A stretch of DNA of 64,000 bases. Origin: Hydractinia symbiolongicarpus (taxonomy: Eukaryota; Cnidaria; Hydrozoa; Anthoathecata; Hydractiniidae). A model generated the notes under the pieces. It searched no databases and had not been told where the DNA came from. It saw nothing but the letters and a program-made list of their open reading frames with translations. Of the stretch, positions 12,109 to 21,767 are shown in pieces. The first letter of the stretch is position 1, and each line of letters begins with the position of its first letter. The stretch lies in contig NC_079887.1 in NCBI RefSeq assembly GCF_029227915.1, positions 12,588,001 through 12,652,000 on the forward strand, in the 5' to 3' direction. The translations under genes and the position numbers were made by a program.

Positions 12109-12330
12109 ATACTTGCTTTTTTGACTCCATATATATAAAACCGAAGTATATCACTGTCTTGTCGCCATACGTTACGCTAGCTTTATAAACGATACTGTTA
12201 CTAAGCAGTTGCCACTTAATGGGCAATTGCTTTTGTTTCGACAATTACAAGGTTGCTGTGTAGGAGTTTCTTTGTTTAAAACTTTCCTATTGTGTCGTTT
12301 TATAATGCTTTGCATGTTCGTCTGTCAAGC
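12104..12330 (-). pseudogene. GIY-YIG endonuclease fragment crossing the left array border
   Basis: Read on the minus strand from within array unit 1 leftward, the frame gives NMQSIIKRHNRKVLNKE, then the Cys-rich block CNCRNKSNCPLSGNC. After a one-base shift it continues with NSIVYKASVTYGDKTVIYFG. This is the order expected in the C-terminal part of cnidarian RT/GIY-YIG retroelement proteins: a Cys-rich linker, VYxA, then YxG. The part left of 12244 occurs once only, while the part to the right is repeated in every unit. The fragment therefore shows where the ancestral element was cut when the array formed. It ends against the plus-strand Penelope-like element. Confidence 0.75.
12288..12320. 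repeat. 33-bp direct repeat, left copy (unit 1)
   Basis: The sequence TATTGTGTCGTTTTATAATG and the following CTTTGCATGTTCG are repeated exactly at 12879-12911. Both copies encode NMQSIIKRHN on the minus strand. Only the two together leave the retroelement frame uninterrupted when the sequence between them is removed. The pair recurs in each unit (unit 7's left copy has one change). Confidence 0.85.
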
Positions 12331-12878
12331 AAGTTTTCCATCTTGTCGTATAACGTAATAATTGCCATTTTGAATTTTTAAACACGCCGGCAGACAAAAT
12401 TTGTATTTCGAACCGAGAACTTTAAGGAACGAATAAGCTCCTTTGCACATATGTAAAGAGTGCAATGAACTTGATATAAAAAAATGATGGTTAAACATTC
12501 TCGCCATTTGCAAGCAAATACTCGATGTACTTTGCGGAACAGATGGAACAGATATAGACATTTGTGACAGCTGAAAATACGGACGCCTTAACAGGGACGG
12601 CGCGTACCGAGGTAAAAAAGTATACAGTGAGGGATATGACCTGTGACGCTGATTTCACAACGTGTTCGTTCACAGCATATTCGTTCGCAACATTTCCGTT
12701 CAAAACATGTTCCTCCACAACATAATATGTTCGGTCACAGAGGATTCGAGACTTAGAATTTTTGGCTATTGGGTTAAATCCAACCTCTTAAGCTGCGCTA
12801 ATTGTTGCTAATGTGAGTATAGCCCCTTTTTTCTAAATTTTAGTACTTTGTTGCACCTGACGTGGGTTTATCCGCAAT
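12321..12878. mobile_element. 558-bp insertion in the RT/GIY-YIG fragment (unit 1)
   Basis: The insertion splits the minus-strand retroelement frame at the NMQSIIKRHN codons and is bracketed by the 33-bp direct repeat. It begins TCTGTCAAGCAAG and ends ACGTGGGTTTATCCGCAAT, with no evident terminal inverted repeats. Frames inside (12325-12561 and 12491-12718 minus; a plus frame of 75 codons in units 3-8) have no recognised domain. A short degenerate minisatellite lies at about 12660-12740. The size and long duplication fit a non-autonomous element of unknown class; a local duplication event is also possible. Confidence 0.55.
12660..12742. repeat. Degenerate 15-bp minisatellite (unit 1)
   Basis: About five imperfect copies of a 15-16 bp motif: GTTCGTTCACAGCAT, ATTCGTTCGCAACAT, TTCCGTTCAAAACAT, GTTCCTCCACAACAT and a last copy with GTTCGGTCACAG. 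It recurs in the same place in all eight units. Confidence 0.65.
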
Positions 12879-13305
12879 TATTGTGTCGTTTTATAATGCT
12901 TTGCATGTTCGGCATACAAGAATAGCTAAGTTATAACGTTTTTTTGTTACGGATCTTGTAGCACTTGTGTGTTTCTTTGAAGTGTTTTTTAACGATTTTT
13001 AAAAACTCCTTGCCAACATATGTTTTTACGTTCATGCTATAGGGTGGATTGAACCAGATGACTTTCCTATTCCTGTTACGTCGTTCTGTCTGTTCGTTGT
13101 TGTGCATCACTGTGTGTTTAAAACCGCTAGCAGAAAGTGCATCTTCATATTGCAGTTTCACATTATTACAGGTTGTTTCGTCACAAGATGTTTCACGGAT
13201 TCGCGTTGTAATCATTTCCGGAATCGCTCGAAGAATTGAACTTGGGTGGTTTGACTTTATGTTGACATATAAAGGGTTGTTTCCAGGTTTATATACAGGT
13301 ATATA
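12879..13305 (-). pseudogene. RT/GIY-YIG retroelement fragment (unit 1)
   Basis: On the minus strand the frame reads VYKPGNNPLYVNIKSNHPSS, then ILRAIPEMITTRIRE, a variable stretch, RKVIWFNPPYS, NVKTYVGKEFLKIVKKHF and, past a TAA at about 12931, LSYSCMPNMQSIIKRHN. This order (KPNN-P-YI, SNHPPSI, WFNPPYS, SYSCMPN) is characteristic of the segment between the reverse transcriptase and the GIY-YIG endonuclease in a family common in cnidarian genomes; I recognise it from the family pattern only. The RT itself is absent: homology ends near 13305, where a different repeat begins. Confidence 0.8.
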
Positions 13306-13435
13306 CTAAAAATATTTTATTCTTTACGAAGCCTTTCGTTACATAGTAACATTTTGAGGAATAGAATATGAAAATGTGCTCAACTTTTAGCAATTCGTAC
13401 TGGTATACTATTTTTAATTCTTTTTTGTGTAGCTA
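13297..13435 (+). repeat. Truncated homologue of the 95-codon ORF region (unit 1)
   Basis: Similar to 14416-14585: both have AGGTATATA(C/A)TAAAAATAT, TTACGAAGC, TACATAGTAACATTTTGAGG, an ATG at the same place, CAACTTTTAGCAATTCGTAC and TTTTTAATT. After the ATG this copy lacks about 37 bp and then runs into the dispersed repeat, so it encodes no comparable protein. The arrangement recurs in each unit and shows that a segment was duplicated before the array formed. Confidence 0.75.
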
Positions 13436-13700
13436 AGTATTGCACATTCAAGCAACTTGTACGCGAGGGCAAAGTGGTGCCCTGGCCACACGAATTTCGA
13501 TATAGAAAGAACAGGCTACGGACTATATTATGTTAAAACATATAAATAAATAAATAAATAAGAAAAAGTAGAATAAAAAGTTGTAAACCTTACCAAAATG
13601 TTTAGGGCTAGTTGCACCTAAAATGAAATAAAATCATTAGCACCGTGAACAAGAACATGAAAAGTCATCGATGTGCCTTACATTGATTTTATAGTTCTCT
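13426..13700 (+). repeat. Dispersed repeat family, internal segment (unit 1)
   Basis: Carries the landmarks TGTGTAGCTAAGTATTG, GCAAAGTGGTGCCCTGG, CACACGAATTTCGATATAGAA, GGCTACGGACTATA, AAAATGAAATAAAATCATTA and ATTTTATAGTTCTC, as in copy A at 1615-1895. In units 1-4 a 32-bp stretch between ATTCAAGCA and ACTTGTACGC is missing; in units 5-8 it is present and matches copies A and B, so its presence is ancestral. Confidence 0.75.
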
Positions 13701-13727
13701 TATCTTTTTTCCGTCAAAGCATTAGTT

Positions 13728-13780
13728 CACCTTCAATGAGTTTTAATTAGTGAAGCCATTACGCACTGACATTGAAGGTG
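13728..13780. repeat. Stem-loop in each unit (unit 1 position)
   Basis: CACCTTCAATG (13728-13738) pairs perfectly with CATTGAAGGTG (13770-13780). Inside the loop AGTG and CACT can extend the structure. It is found in every unit, and unit 4 has two changes in the loop only. Its function is unknown. Confidence 0.6.
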
Positions 13781-14088
13781 GGATAACTTGGAAACAATTA
13801 GAAAAAACTGACGTTATCTCGTGCACTTGTAACTCAGGACCACTTGGGAACAAAAGGCGACTAATTACTTACAGTTAGGTCAATTCACCCGATTTGTAAC
13901 ACACGGGTTAAGGATGTCATCAAATAAGATGATCATTTAGACATAATTTCCTTTGAAACTGTTCATGAAAAGCACACGTTCTTATATATTTTCTTGATCA
14001 GCGTGTCAAGCTCTACACAATAGCACCCTATATTTTTTTAAAGCTTCATTGCTAGTGAGCCACAAAAGAAAGTGACCCAGCAAGTTTT

Positions 14089-14165
14089 TACAGCATTTAC
14101 CACTGCACTTTCGCCACTTTATCAACTCACAGTTCTTTCTTGTGTAGTTTAGTTTTACAGTCTTT
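14089..14165 (+). repeat. Dispersed repeat family, left-end segment (unit 1)
   Basis: TACAGCATTTACCACTGCAC, TTTCGCCACTTTATCAACT and TTCTTGTGTAG match the first ~75 bp of copy A (1563-1640). Here this left end lies downstream of the internal segment (13426-13700), so the family occurs in two separate pieces within the unit. Confidence 0.65.
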
Positions 14166-14486
14166 GTCAAAAACACGTAATGTTATGCTGCTACAGCTTT
14201 TAAAAACCCGTCACGAAGTTTAAATAATAAAATTAACCCTATTGTATCTTGTTGATACGTAATTTATTTCTAATTTAACTTTACCCTTTGATAAAATTAT
14301 TCAGCTTGAAGTACTCGTGTCTTTTGGATTTTATTTATTACTTTTGCGAATTAAACTGGCTATGTACATACTAAATTTGATTTCTCAACAGCCAAAAGCA
14401 AATAATAATATAAAACAGGTATATAATAAAAATATTTTATTTTTTACGAAGCTTTTCTTTACATAGTAACATTTTGAGGTTAGAAT

Positions 14487-14774
14487 ATGATACTTAATTT
14501 TCTTCGCAAGAAATCAAATTTTTATGGAAAATCTGTCCAACTTTTAGCAATTCGTACCGGTATATTATTTCTAATTGCTTCGAGCTGTTTTACCATTTTA
14601 TTTTTAATTTCGAAGACGGAAATTAAGAGTTTAGGTAATTCTACAAACACGAATTTTGACTTACAATGCTATTTTAAGGGCTGGGTCAACCTGTTAGTCA
14701 CCCTAGAAATTATATGCCTAATTTACTTTAGCATAATTATTTTAGTGTTTTTGTGTAGATTAGAAACAAATTAA
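14487..14774 (+). CDS. 95-codon two-membrane-segment ORF (unit 1)
   Basis: A complete 95-codon frame that I do not recognise. It starts with a basic stretch (LRKKSNFYGKS), followed by a hydrophobic segment at residues ~21-42 (AIRTGILFLIASSCFTILFL). A polar middle with two N-x-T/S-like sites (GNSTNTN) and one Cys follows, then a second hydrophobic segment at ~66-90 (NLLVTLEIICLIYFSIIILV). This suggests a small membrane protein with a short loop between two helices. An ATG-proximal element (TACATAGTAACATTTTGAGG) precedes it. All eight array copies keep the frame open with a single Asn/Ile variant. The copies are too young for that to prove selection, so it may be non-functional. Confidence 0.4.
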   Translation: MILNFLRKKSNFYGKSVQLLAIRTGILFLIASSCFTILFLISKTEIKSLGNSTNTNFDLQCYFKGWVNLLVTLEIICLIYFSIIILVFLCRLETN

Positions 14775-15127
14775 AAGCTATGAATTGATAATAAAATAGT
14801 GTTTGCAGTTATGATAAAAGTTGTCTGATGATTCTACAGAGAGTGTGTATGAAAATATAAAAAATTCCTTTTTACCAGCATTTAAAAATGTACTAACAAT
14901 TAAACACGACTAGTAAACAGTGGCATAACAAAACAACAAGGTAATTCAAACTGTATCAATAGGCACACATAAAATAAATTTATCACAACGTAAAAGTTCT
15001 AAAAAATATTTTAACAATAAGCAGGCAGAGATCTCCATCTCTGGCAGTAGTCTGACACGTGCTAACGGGGCTCAACACTGAGCCTGAAACAGATTATTGC
15101 TGCTGTGGACCAGCCTTTTTCATATCA

Positions 15128-15425
15128 ACACTCACTCACAAAAATATTGAGACAATGGCTCTTTTTTTTTGTAAAAGGTGGCAAATAGCATCAACTCGCG
15201 TATTCTGAAAAATGTATAAAAACAATTACATATTTTGGAGATTTTTTCATGGCATAAAAAATACCATCTTGTAGGTTTAATAAAACGACTTTTTCCTCCA
15301 TTTCTACACTCCCTCAAAAAAGTATTGAGTCAATAGCTCTTTTTCGGCCATTTTGAAAAGTTGACAAACAGTATCAACTCGCGAATTTTGAAAAATTTAT
15401 AAAAAACATTACATATAATGTAATG
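15128..15425. repeat. Diverged ~110-bp subrepeat pair (unit 1)
   Basis: 15128-15240 and 15307-15420 share ACTC(A/C)CTCA, AAATATTGAG or AAGTATTGAG, AATGGCTCTTTTT or AATAGCTCTTTTT, CAACTCGCG, TTGAAAAAT or CTGAAAAAT, and ACATTACATAT. They lie about 180 bp apart in direct orientation. The second copy ends in the palindrome CATTACATATAATGTAATG (15407-15425). The small minus frame at 15132-15317 spans the first copy and is probably not a gene. Confidence 0.65.
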
Positions 15426-15449
15426 GGTTTGAAGCAAAATAAAGAAGTA

Positions 15450-15662
15450 CTAAAAAGCCAAAGCCTTTTTTATTCTGAAGAACGGGTGTTGTTCTTTATA
15501 AAAAATATTGTGTAAATATAATCCACCAGCTCTGTTGCAAGATAAACATGTGCTCAATTTGTTCTCACTTAGAGCGCAATAGCAAAATGTGCCATCGTAA
15601 AAAAATTTACAAGGAATCAATATTCCAATTTTAAATTCATTAGAATTGAAGGGGGGATTCAT
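15450..15662 (-). CDS. 70-codon Cys-rich frame (unit 1)
   Basis: An unrecognised open frame starting MNPPFNSNEFKIG, with six cysteines in its middle (CKFFYDGTFCYCALSENK, then CLSCNR). It recurs at 18946-19158, 22443-22655, 25939-26151, 29464-29676 and 36510-36722; it is altered in units 6 and 8. No signal peptide is evident and no domain is recognised. It may be a chance frame. Confidence 0.2.
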   Translation of the reverse strand: MNPPFNSNEFKIGILIPCKFFYDGTFCYCALSENKLSTCLSCNRAGGLYLHNIFYKEQHPFFRIKKALAF

Positions 15663-16374
15663 TTTCCAGGTTATTCAGTAGATTTTACGAGAAGTGGCCA
15701 CCCTGTTCTATTGAACATCGTTTGTAATCTATGGTATATATTACAAGGTTGCTGTGTAGGAGTTTCTTTGTTTAAAACTTTCCTATTGTGTCGTTTTATA
15801 ATGCTTTGCATGTTCGTCTGTCAAGCAAGTTTTCCATCTTGTCGTATAACGTAATAATTGCCATTTTGAATTTTTAAACACGGCGGCAGACAAAATTTGT
15901 ATTTCGAACCGAGAACTTTAAGGAACGAATAAACTCCTTTGCACATATGTAAAGAGTGCAATGAACTTGATATAAAAAAATGATGGTTAAACATTCTCGC
16001 CATTTGCAAGCAAATACTCGATGTACTTTGCGGAACAGATGGAACAGATATAGACATTTGTGACAGCTGAAAATACGGACGCCTTAACAGGGACGGCGCG
16101 TACCGAGGTAAAAAAGTATACAGTGAGGGATATGACCTGTGACGCTGATTTCACAACGTGTTCGTTCACAGCATATTCGTTCGCAACATTTCCGTTCAAA
16201 ACATGTTCCTCCACAACATAATATGTTCGGTCACAGAGGATTCGAGACTTAGAATTTTTGGCTATTGGGTTAAATCCAACCTCTTAAGCTGCGCTAATTG
16301 TTGCTAATGTGAGTATAGCTCCTTTTTTCTAAATTTTAGTACTTTGTTGCACCTGACGTGGGTTTATCCGCAAT

Positions 16375-16801
16375 TATTGTGTCGTTTTATAATGCTTTGC
16401 ATGTTCGGCATACAAGAATAGCTAAGTTATAACGTTTTTTTGTTACGGATCTTGTAGCACTTGTGTGTTTCTTTGAAGTGTTTTTTAACGATTTTTAAAA
16501 ACTCCTTGCCAACATATGTTTTTACGTTCATGCTATAGGGTGGATTGAACCAGATGACTTTCCTATTCCTGTTACGTCGTTCTGTCTGTTCGTTGTTGTG
16601 CATCACTGTGTGTTTAAAACCGCTAGCAGAAAGTGCATCTTCATATTGCAGTTTCACATTATTACAGGTTGTTTCGTCACAAGATGTTTCACGGATTCGC
16701 GTTGTAATCATTTCCGGAATCGCTCGAAGAATTGAACTTGGGTGGTTTGACTTTATGTTGACATATAAAGGGTTGTTTCCAGGTTTATATACAGGTATAT
16801 A
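16375..16801 (-). pseudogene. RT/GIY-YIG retroelement fragment (unit 2)
   Basis: Same as in unit 1, with the TAA after KNKKTL retained; the Met-initiated frame is 16427-16711. Confidence 0.8.
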
Positions 16802-17982
16802 CTAAAAATATTTTATTCTTTACGAAGCCTTTCGTTACATAGTAACATTTTGAGGAATAGAATATGAAAATGTGCTCAACTTTTAGCAATTCGTACTGGT
16901 ATACTATTTTTAATTCTTTTTTGTGTAGCTAAGTATTGCACATTCAAGCAACTTGTACGCGAGGGCAAAGTGGTGCCCTGGCCACACGAATTTCGATATA
17001 GAAAGAACAGGCTACGGACTATATTATGTTAAAACATATAAATAAATAAATAAATAAGAAAAAGTAGAATAAAAAGTTGTAAACCTTACCAAAATGTTTA
17101 GGGCTAGTTGCACCTAAAATGAAATAAAATCATTAGCACCGTGAACAAGAACATGAAAAGTCATCGATGTGCCTTACATTGATTTTATAGTTCTCTTATC
17201 TTTTTTCCGTCAAAGCATTAGTTCACCTTCAATGAGTTTTAATTAGTGAAGCCATTACGCACTGACATTGAAGGTGGGATAACTTGGAAACAATTAGAAA
17301 AAACTGACGTTATCTCGTGCACTGGTAACTCAGGACCACTTGGGAACAAAAGGCGACTAATTACTTACAGTTAGGTCAATTCACCCGATTTGTAACACAC
17401 GGGTTAAGGATGTCATCAAATAAGATGATCATTTAGACATAATTTCCTTTGAAACTGTTCATGAAAAGCACACGTTCTTATATATTTTCTTGATCAGCGT
17501 GTCAAGCTCTACACAATAGCACCCTATATTTTTTTAAAGCTTCATTGCTAGTGAGCCACAAAAGAAAGTGACCCAGCAAGTTTTTACAGCATTTACCACT
17601 GCACTTTCGCCACTTTATCAACTCACAGTTCTTTCTTGTGTAGTTTAGTTTTACAGTCTTTGTCAAAAACACGTAATGTTATGCTGCTACAGCTTTTAAA
17701 AACCCGTCACGAAGTTTAAATAATAAAATTAACCCTATTGTATCTTGTTGATACGTAATTTATTTCTAATTTAACTTTACCCTTTGATAAAATTATTCAG
17801 CTTGAAGTACTCGTGTCTTTTGGATTTTATTTATTACTTTTGCGAATTAAACTGGCTATGTACATACTAAATTTGATTTCTCAACAGCCAAAAGCAAATA
17901 ATAATATAAAACAGGTATATAATAAAAATATTTTATTTTTTACGAAGCTTTTCTTTACATAGTAACATTTTGAGGTTAGAAT

Positions 17983-18270
17983 ATGATACTTAATTTTCTT
18001 CGCAAGAAATCAAATTTTTATGGAAAATCTGTCCAACTTTTAGCAATTCGTACCGGTATATTATTTCTAATTGCTTCGAGCTGTTTTACCATTTTATTTT
18101 TAATTTCGAAGACGGAAATTAAGAGTTTAGGTAATTCTACAAACACGAATTTTGACTTACAATGCTATTTTAAGGGCTGGGTCAACCTGTTAGTCACCCT
18201 AGAAATTATATGCCTAATTTACTTTAGCATAATTATTTTAGTGTTTTTGTGTAGATTAGAAACAAATTAA
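17983..18270 (+). CDS. 95-codon two-membrane-segment ORF (unit 2)
   Basis: Identical in protein sequence to the unit 1 copy (Asn at residue 51). Confidence 0.4.
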   Translation: MILNFLRKKSNFYGKSVQLLAIRTGILFLIASSCFTILFLISKTEIKSLGNSTNTNFDLQCYFKGWVNLLVTLEIICLIYFSIIILVFLCRLETN

Positions 18271-19870
18271 AAGCTATGAATTGATAATAAAATAGTGTTT
18301 GCAGTTATGATAAAAGTTGTCTGATGATTCTACAGAGAGTGTGTATGAAAATATAAAAAATTCCTTTTTACCAGCATTTAAAAATGTACTAACAATTAAA
18401 CACGACTAGTAAACAGTGGCATAACAAAACAACAAGGTAATTCAAACTGTATCAATAGGCACACATAAAATAAATTTATCACAACGTAAAAGTTCTAAAA
18501 AATATTTTAACAATAAGCAGGCAGAGATCTCCATCTCTGGCAGTAGTCTGACACGTGCTAACGGGGCTCAACACTGAGCCTGAAACAGATTATTGCTGCT
18601 GTGGACCAGCCTTTTTCATATCAACACTCACTCACAAAAATATTGAGACAATGGCTCTTTTTTTTTGTAAAAGGTGGCAAATAGCATCAACTCGCGTATT
18701 CTGAAAAATGTATAAAAACAATTACATATTTTGGAGATTTTTTCATGGCATAAAAAATACCATCTTGTAGGTTTAATAAAACGACTTTTTCCTCCATTTC
18801 TACACTCCCTCAAAAAAGTATTGAGTCAATAGCTCTTTTTCGGCCATTTTGAAAAGTTGACAAACAGTATCAACTCGCGAATTTTGAAAAATTTATAAAA
18901 AACATTACATATAATGTAATGGGTTTGAAGCAAAATAAAGAAGTACTAAAAAGCCAAAGCCTTTTTTATTCTGAAGAACGGGTGTTGTTCTTTATAAAAA
19001 ATATTGTGTAAATATAATCCACCAGCTCTGTTGCAAGATAAACATGTGCTCAATTTGTTCTCACTTAGAGCGCAATAGCAAAATGTGCCATCGTAAAAAA
19101 ATTTACAAGGAATCAATATTCCAATTTTAAATTCATTAGAATTGAAGGGGGGATTCATTTTCCAGGTTATTCAGTAGATTTTACGAGAAGTGGCCACCCT
19201 GTTCTATTGAACATCGTTTGTAATCTATGGTATATATTACAAGGTTGCTGTGTAGGAGTTTCTTTGTTTAAAACTTTCCTATTGTGTCGTTTTATAATGC
19301 TTTGCATGTTCGTCTGTCAAGCAAGTTTTCCATCTTGTCGTATAACGTAATAATTGCCATTTTGAATTTTTAAACACGCCGGCAGACAAAATTTGTATTT
19401 CGAACCGAGAACTTTAAGGAACGAATAAGCTCCTTTGCACATATGTAAAGAGTGCAATGAACTTGATATAAAAAAATGATGGTTAAACATTCTCGCCATT
19501 TGCAAGCAAATACTCGATGTACTTTGCGGAACAGATGGAACAGATATAGACATTTGTGACAGCTGAAAATACGGACGCCTTAACAGGGACGGCGCGTACC
19601 GAGGTAAAAAAGTATACAGTGAGGGATATGACCTGTGACGCTGATTTCACAACGTGTTCGTTCACAGCATATTCGTTCGCAACATTTCCGTTCAAAACAT
19701 GTTCCTCCACAACATATTATGTTCGGTCACAGAGGATTCGAGACTTAGAATTTTTGGCTATTGGGTTAAATCCAACCTCTTAAGCTGCGCTAATTGTTGC
19801 TAATGTGAGTATAGCCCCTTTTTTCTAAATTTTAGTACTTTGTTGCACCTGACGTGGGTTTATCCGCAAT

Positions 19871-20297
19871 TATTGTGTCGTTTTATAATGCTTTGCATGT
19901 TCGGCATACAAGAATAGCTAAGTTATAACGTTTTTTTGTTACGGATCTTGTAGCACTTGTGTGTTTCTTTGAAGTGTTTTTTAACGATTTTTAAAAACTC
20001 CTTGCCAACATATGTTTTTACGTTCATGCTATAGGGTGGATTGAACCAGATGACTTTCCTATTCCTGTTACGTCGTTCTGTCTGTTCGTTGTTGTGCATC
20101 ACTGTGTGTTTAAAACCGCTAGCAGAAAGTGCATCTTCATATTGCAGTTTCACATTATTACAGGTTGTTTCGTCACAAGATGTTTCACGGATTCGCGTTG
20201 TAATCATTTCCGGAATCGCTCGAAGAATTGAACTTGGGTGGTTTGACTTTATGTTGACATATAAAGGGTTGTTTCCAGGTTTATATACAGGTATATA
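19871..20297 (-). pseudogene. RT/GIY-YIG retroelement fragment (unit 3)
   Basis: Same as in unit 1, with the TAA retained; the Met-initiated frame is 19923-20207. Confidence 0.8.
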
Positions 20298-21479
20298 CTA
20301 AAAATATTTTATTCTTTACGAAGCCTTTCGTTACATAGTAACATTTTGAGGAATAGAATATGAAAATGTGCTCAACTTTTAGCAATTCGTACTGGTATAC
20401 TATTTTTAATTCTTTTTTGTGTAGCTAAGTATTGCACATTCAAGCAACTTGTACGCGAGGGCAAAGTGGTGCCCTGGCCACACGAATTTCGATATAGAAA
20501 GAACAGGCTACGGACTATATTATGTTAAAACATATAAATAAATAAATAAATAAGAAAAAGTAGAATAAAAAGTTGTAAACCTTACCAAAATGTTTAGGGC
20601 TAGTTGCACCTAAAATGAAATAAAATCATTAGCACCGTGAACAAGAACATGAAAAGTCATCGATGTGCCTTACATTGATTTTATAGTTCTCTTATCTTTT
20701 TTCCGTCAAAGCATTAGTTCACCTTCAATGAGTTTTAATTAGTGAAGCCATTACGCACTGACATTGAAGGTGGGATAACTTGGAAACAATTAGAAAAAAC
20801 TGACGTTATCTCGTGCACTGGTAACTCAGGACCACTTGGGAACAAAAGGCGACTAATTACTTACAGTTAGGTCAATTCACCCGATTTGTAACACACGGGT
20901 TAAGGATGTCATCAAATAAGATGATCATTTAGACATAATTTCCTTTGAAACTGTTCATGAAAAGCACACGTTCTTATATATTTTCTTGATCAGCGTGTCA
21001 AGCTCTACACAATAGCACCCTATATTTTTTTAAAGCTTCATTGCTAGTGAGCCACAAAAGAAAGTGACCCAGCAAGGTGTTTACAGCATTTACCACTGCA
21101 CTTTCGCCACTTTATCAACTCACAGTTCTTTCTTGTGTAGTTTAGTTTTACAGTCTTTGTCAAAAACACGTAATGTTATGCTGCTACAGCTTTTAAAAAC
21201 CCGTCACGAAGTTTAAATAATAAAATTAACCCTATTGTATCTTGTTGATACGTAATTTATTTCTAATTTAACTTTACCCTTTGATAAAATTATTCAGCTT
21301 GAAGTACTCGTGTCTTTTGGATTTTATTTATTACTTTTGCGAATTAAACTGGCTATGTACATACTAAATTTGATTTCTCAACAAGCAAAAGCAAATAATA
21401 ATATAAAACAGGTATATAATAAAAATATTTTATTTTTTACGAAGCTTTTCTTTACATAGTAACATTTTGAGGTTAGAAT

Positions 21480-21767
21480 ATGATACTTAATTTTCTTCGC
21501 AAGAAATCAAATTTTTATGGAAAATCTGTCCAACTTTTAGCAATTCGTACCGGTATATTATTTCTAATTGCTTCGAGCTGTTTTACCATTTTATTTTTAA
21601 TTTCGAAGACGGAAATTAAGAGTTTAGGTATTTCTACAAACACGAATTTTGACTTACAATGCTATTTTAAGGGCTGGGTCAACCTGTTAGTCACCCTAGA
21701 AATTATATGCCTAATTTACTTTAGCATAATTATTTTAGTGTTTTTGTGTAGATTAGAAACAAATTAA
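21480..21767 (+). CDS. 95-codon two-membrane-segment ORF (unit 3)
   Basis: Asn-51 is Ile (GGTATTTCT), which removes the NST-type site seen in units 1 and 2. Confidence 0.4.
   Translation: MILNFLRKKSNFYGKSVQLLAIRTGILFLIASSCFTILFLISKTEIKSLGISTNTNFDLQCYFKGWVNLLVTLEIICLIYFSIIILVFLCRLETN

Larger units (their letters stand above)
12244..15739. repeat. Tandem array unit 1 (3496 bp)
   Basis: First of eight head-to-tail units; ATTACAAGGTTGCTG marks each unit start. Contents: the endonuclease end (12244-12320), an insertion (12321-12878) between 33-bp direct repeats, an RT-element fragment (12879-13305, minus), a truncated homologue of the 95-codon ORF region (13297-13435), dispersed-repeat parts (13426-13700, 14089-14165), a stem-loop (13728-13780), the 95-codon ORF (14487-14774), a diverged subrepeat pair (15128-15240, 15307-15420) and a Cys-rich minus frame (15450-15662). 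It shares with units 2-4 a 32-bp deletion after ATTCAAGCA and four AAAT repeats instead of three. Its private change is TGCACTTGTAAC at about 13820. Confidence 0.97.
15740..19235. repeat. Tandem array unit 2 (3496 bp)
   Basis: Same layout as unit 1, and the closest copy to it. They share Asn in the 95-codon ORF, CATAATATG instead of CATATTATG (about 16216), and GGCAGAGATC. Private changes are ACGGCGGCAG (about 15880) and AATAAACTCC (about 15930). Confidence 0.97.

Noticed and set aside
12325-12718. Overlapping 75-78 codon frames repeated in all units
   Set aside because: They are repeated only because the units are; there is no domain and they overlap a minisatellite. They are noted inside the insertion feature.
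12660-12742. The spaced ~15-bp repeats in the array unit as a CRISPR-like array
   Set aside because: The repeats are degenerate and contiguous with no spacers, and the context is eukaryotic.
13049-13309. 86-codon plus-strand frame repeated in the array
   Set aside because: It is antisense to the RT/GIY-YIG fragment, whose minus-strand protein pattern is recognisable.
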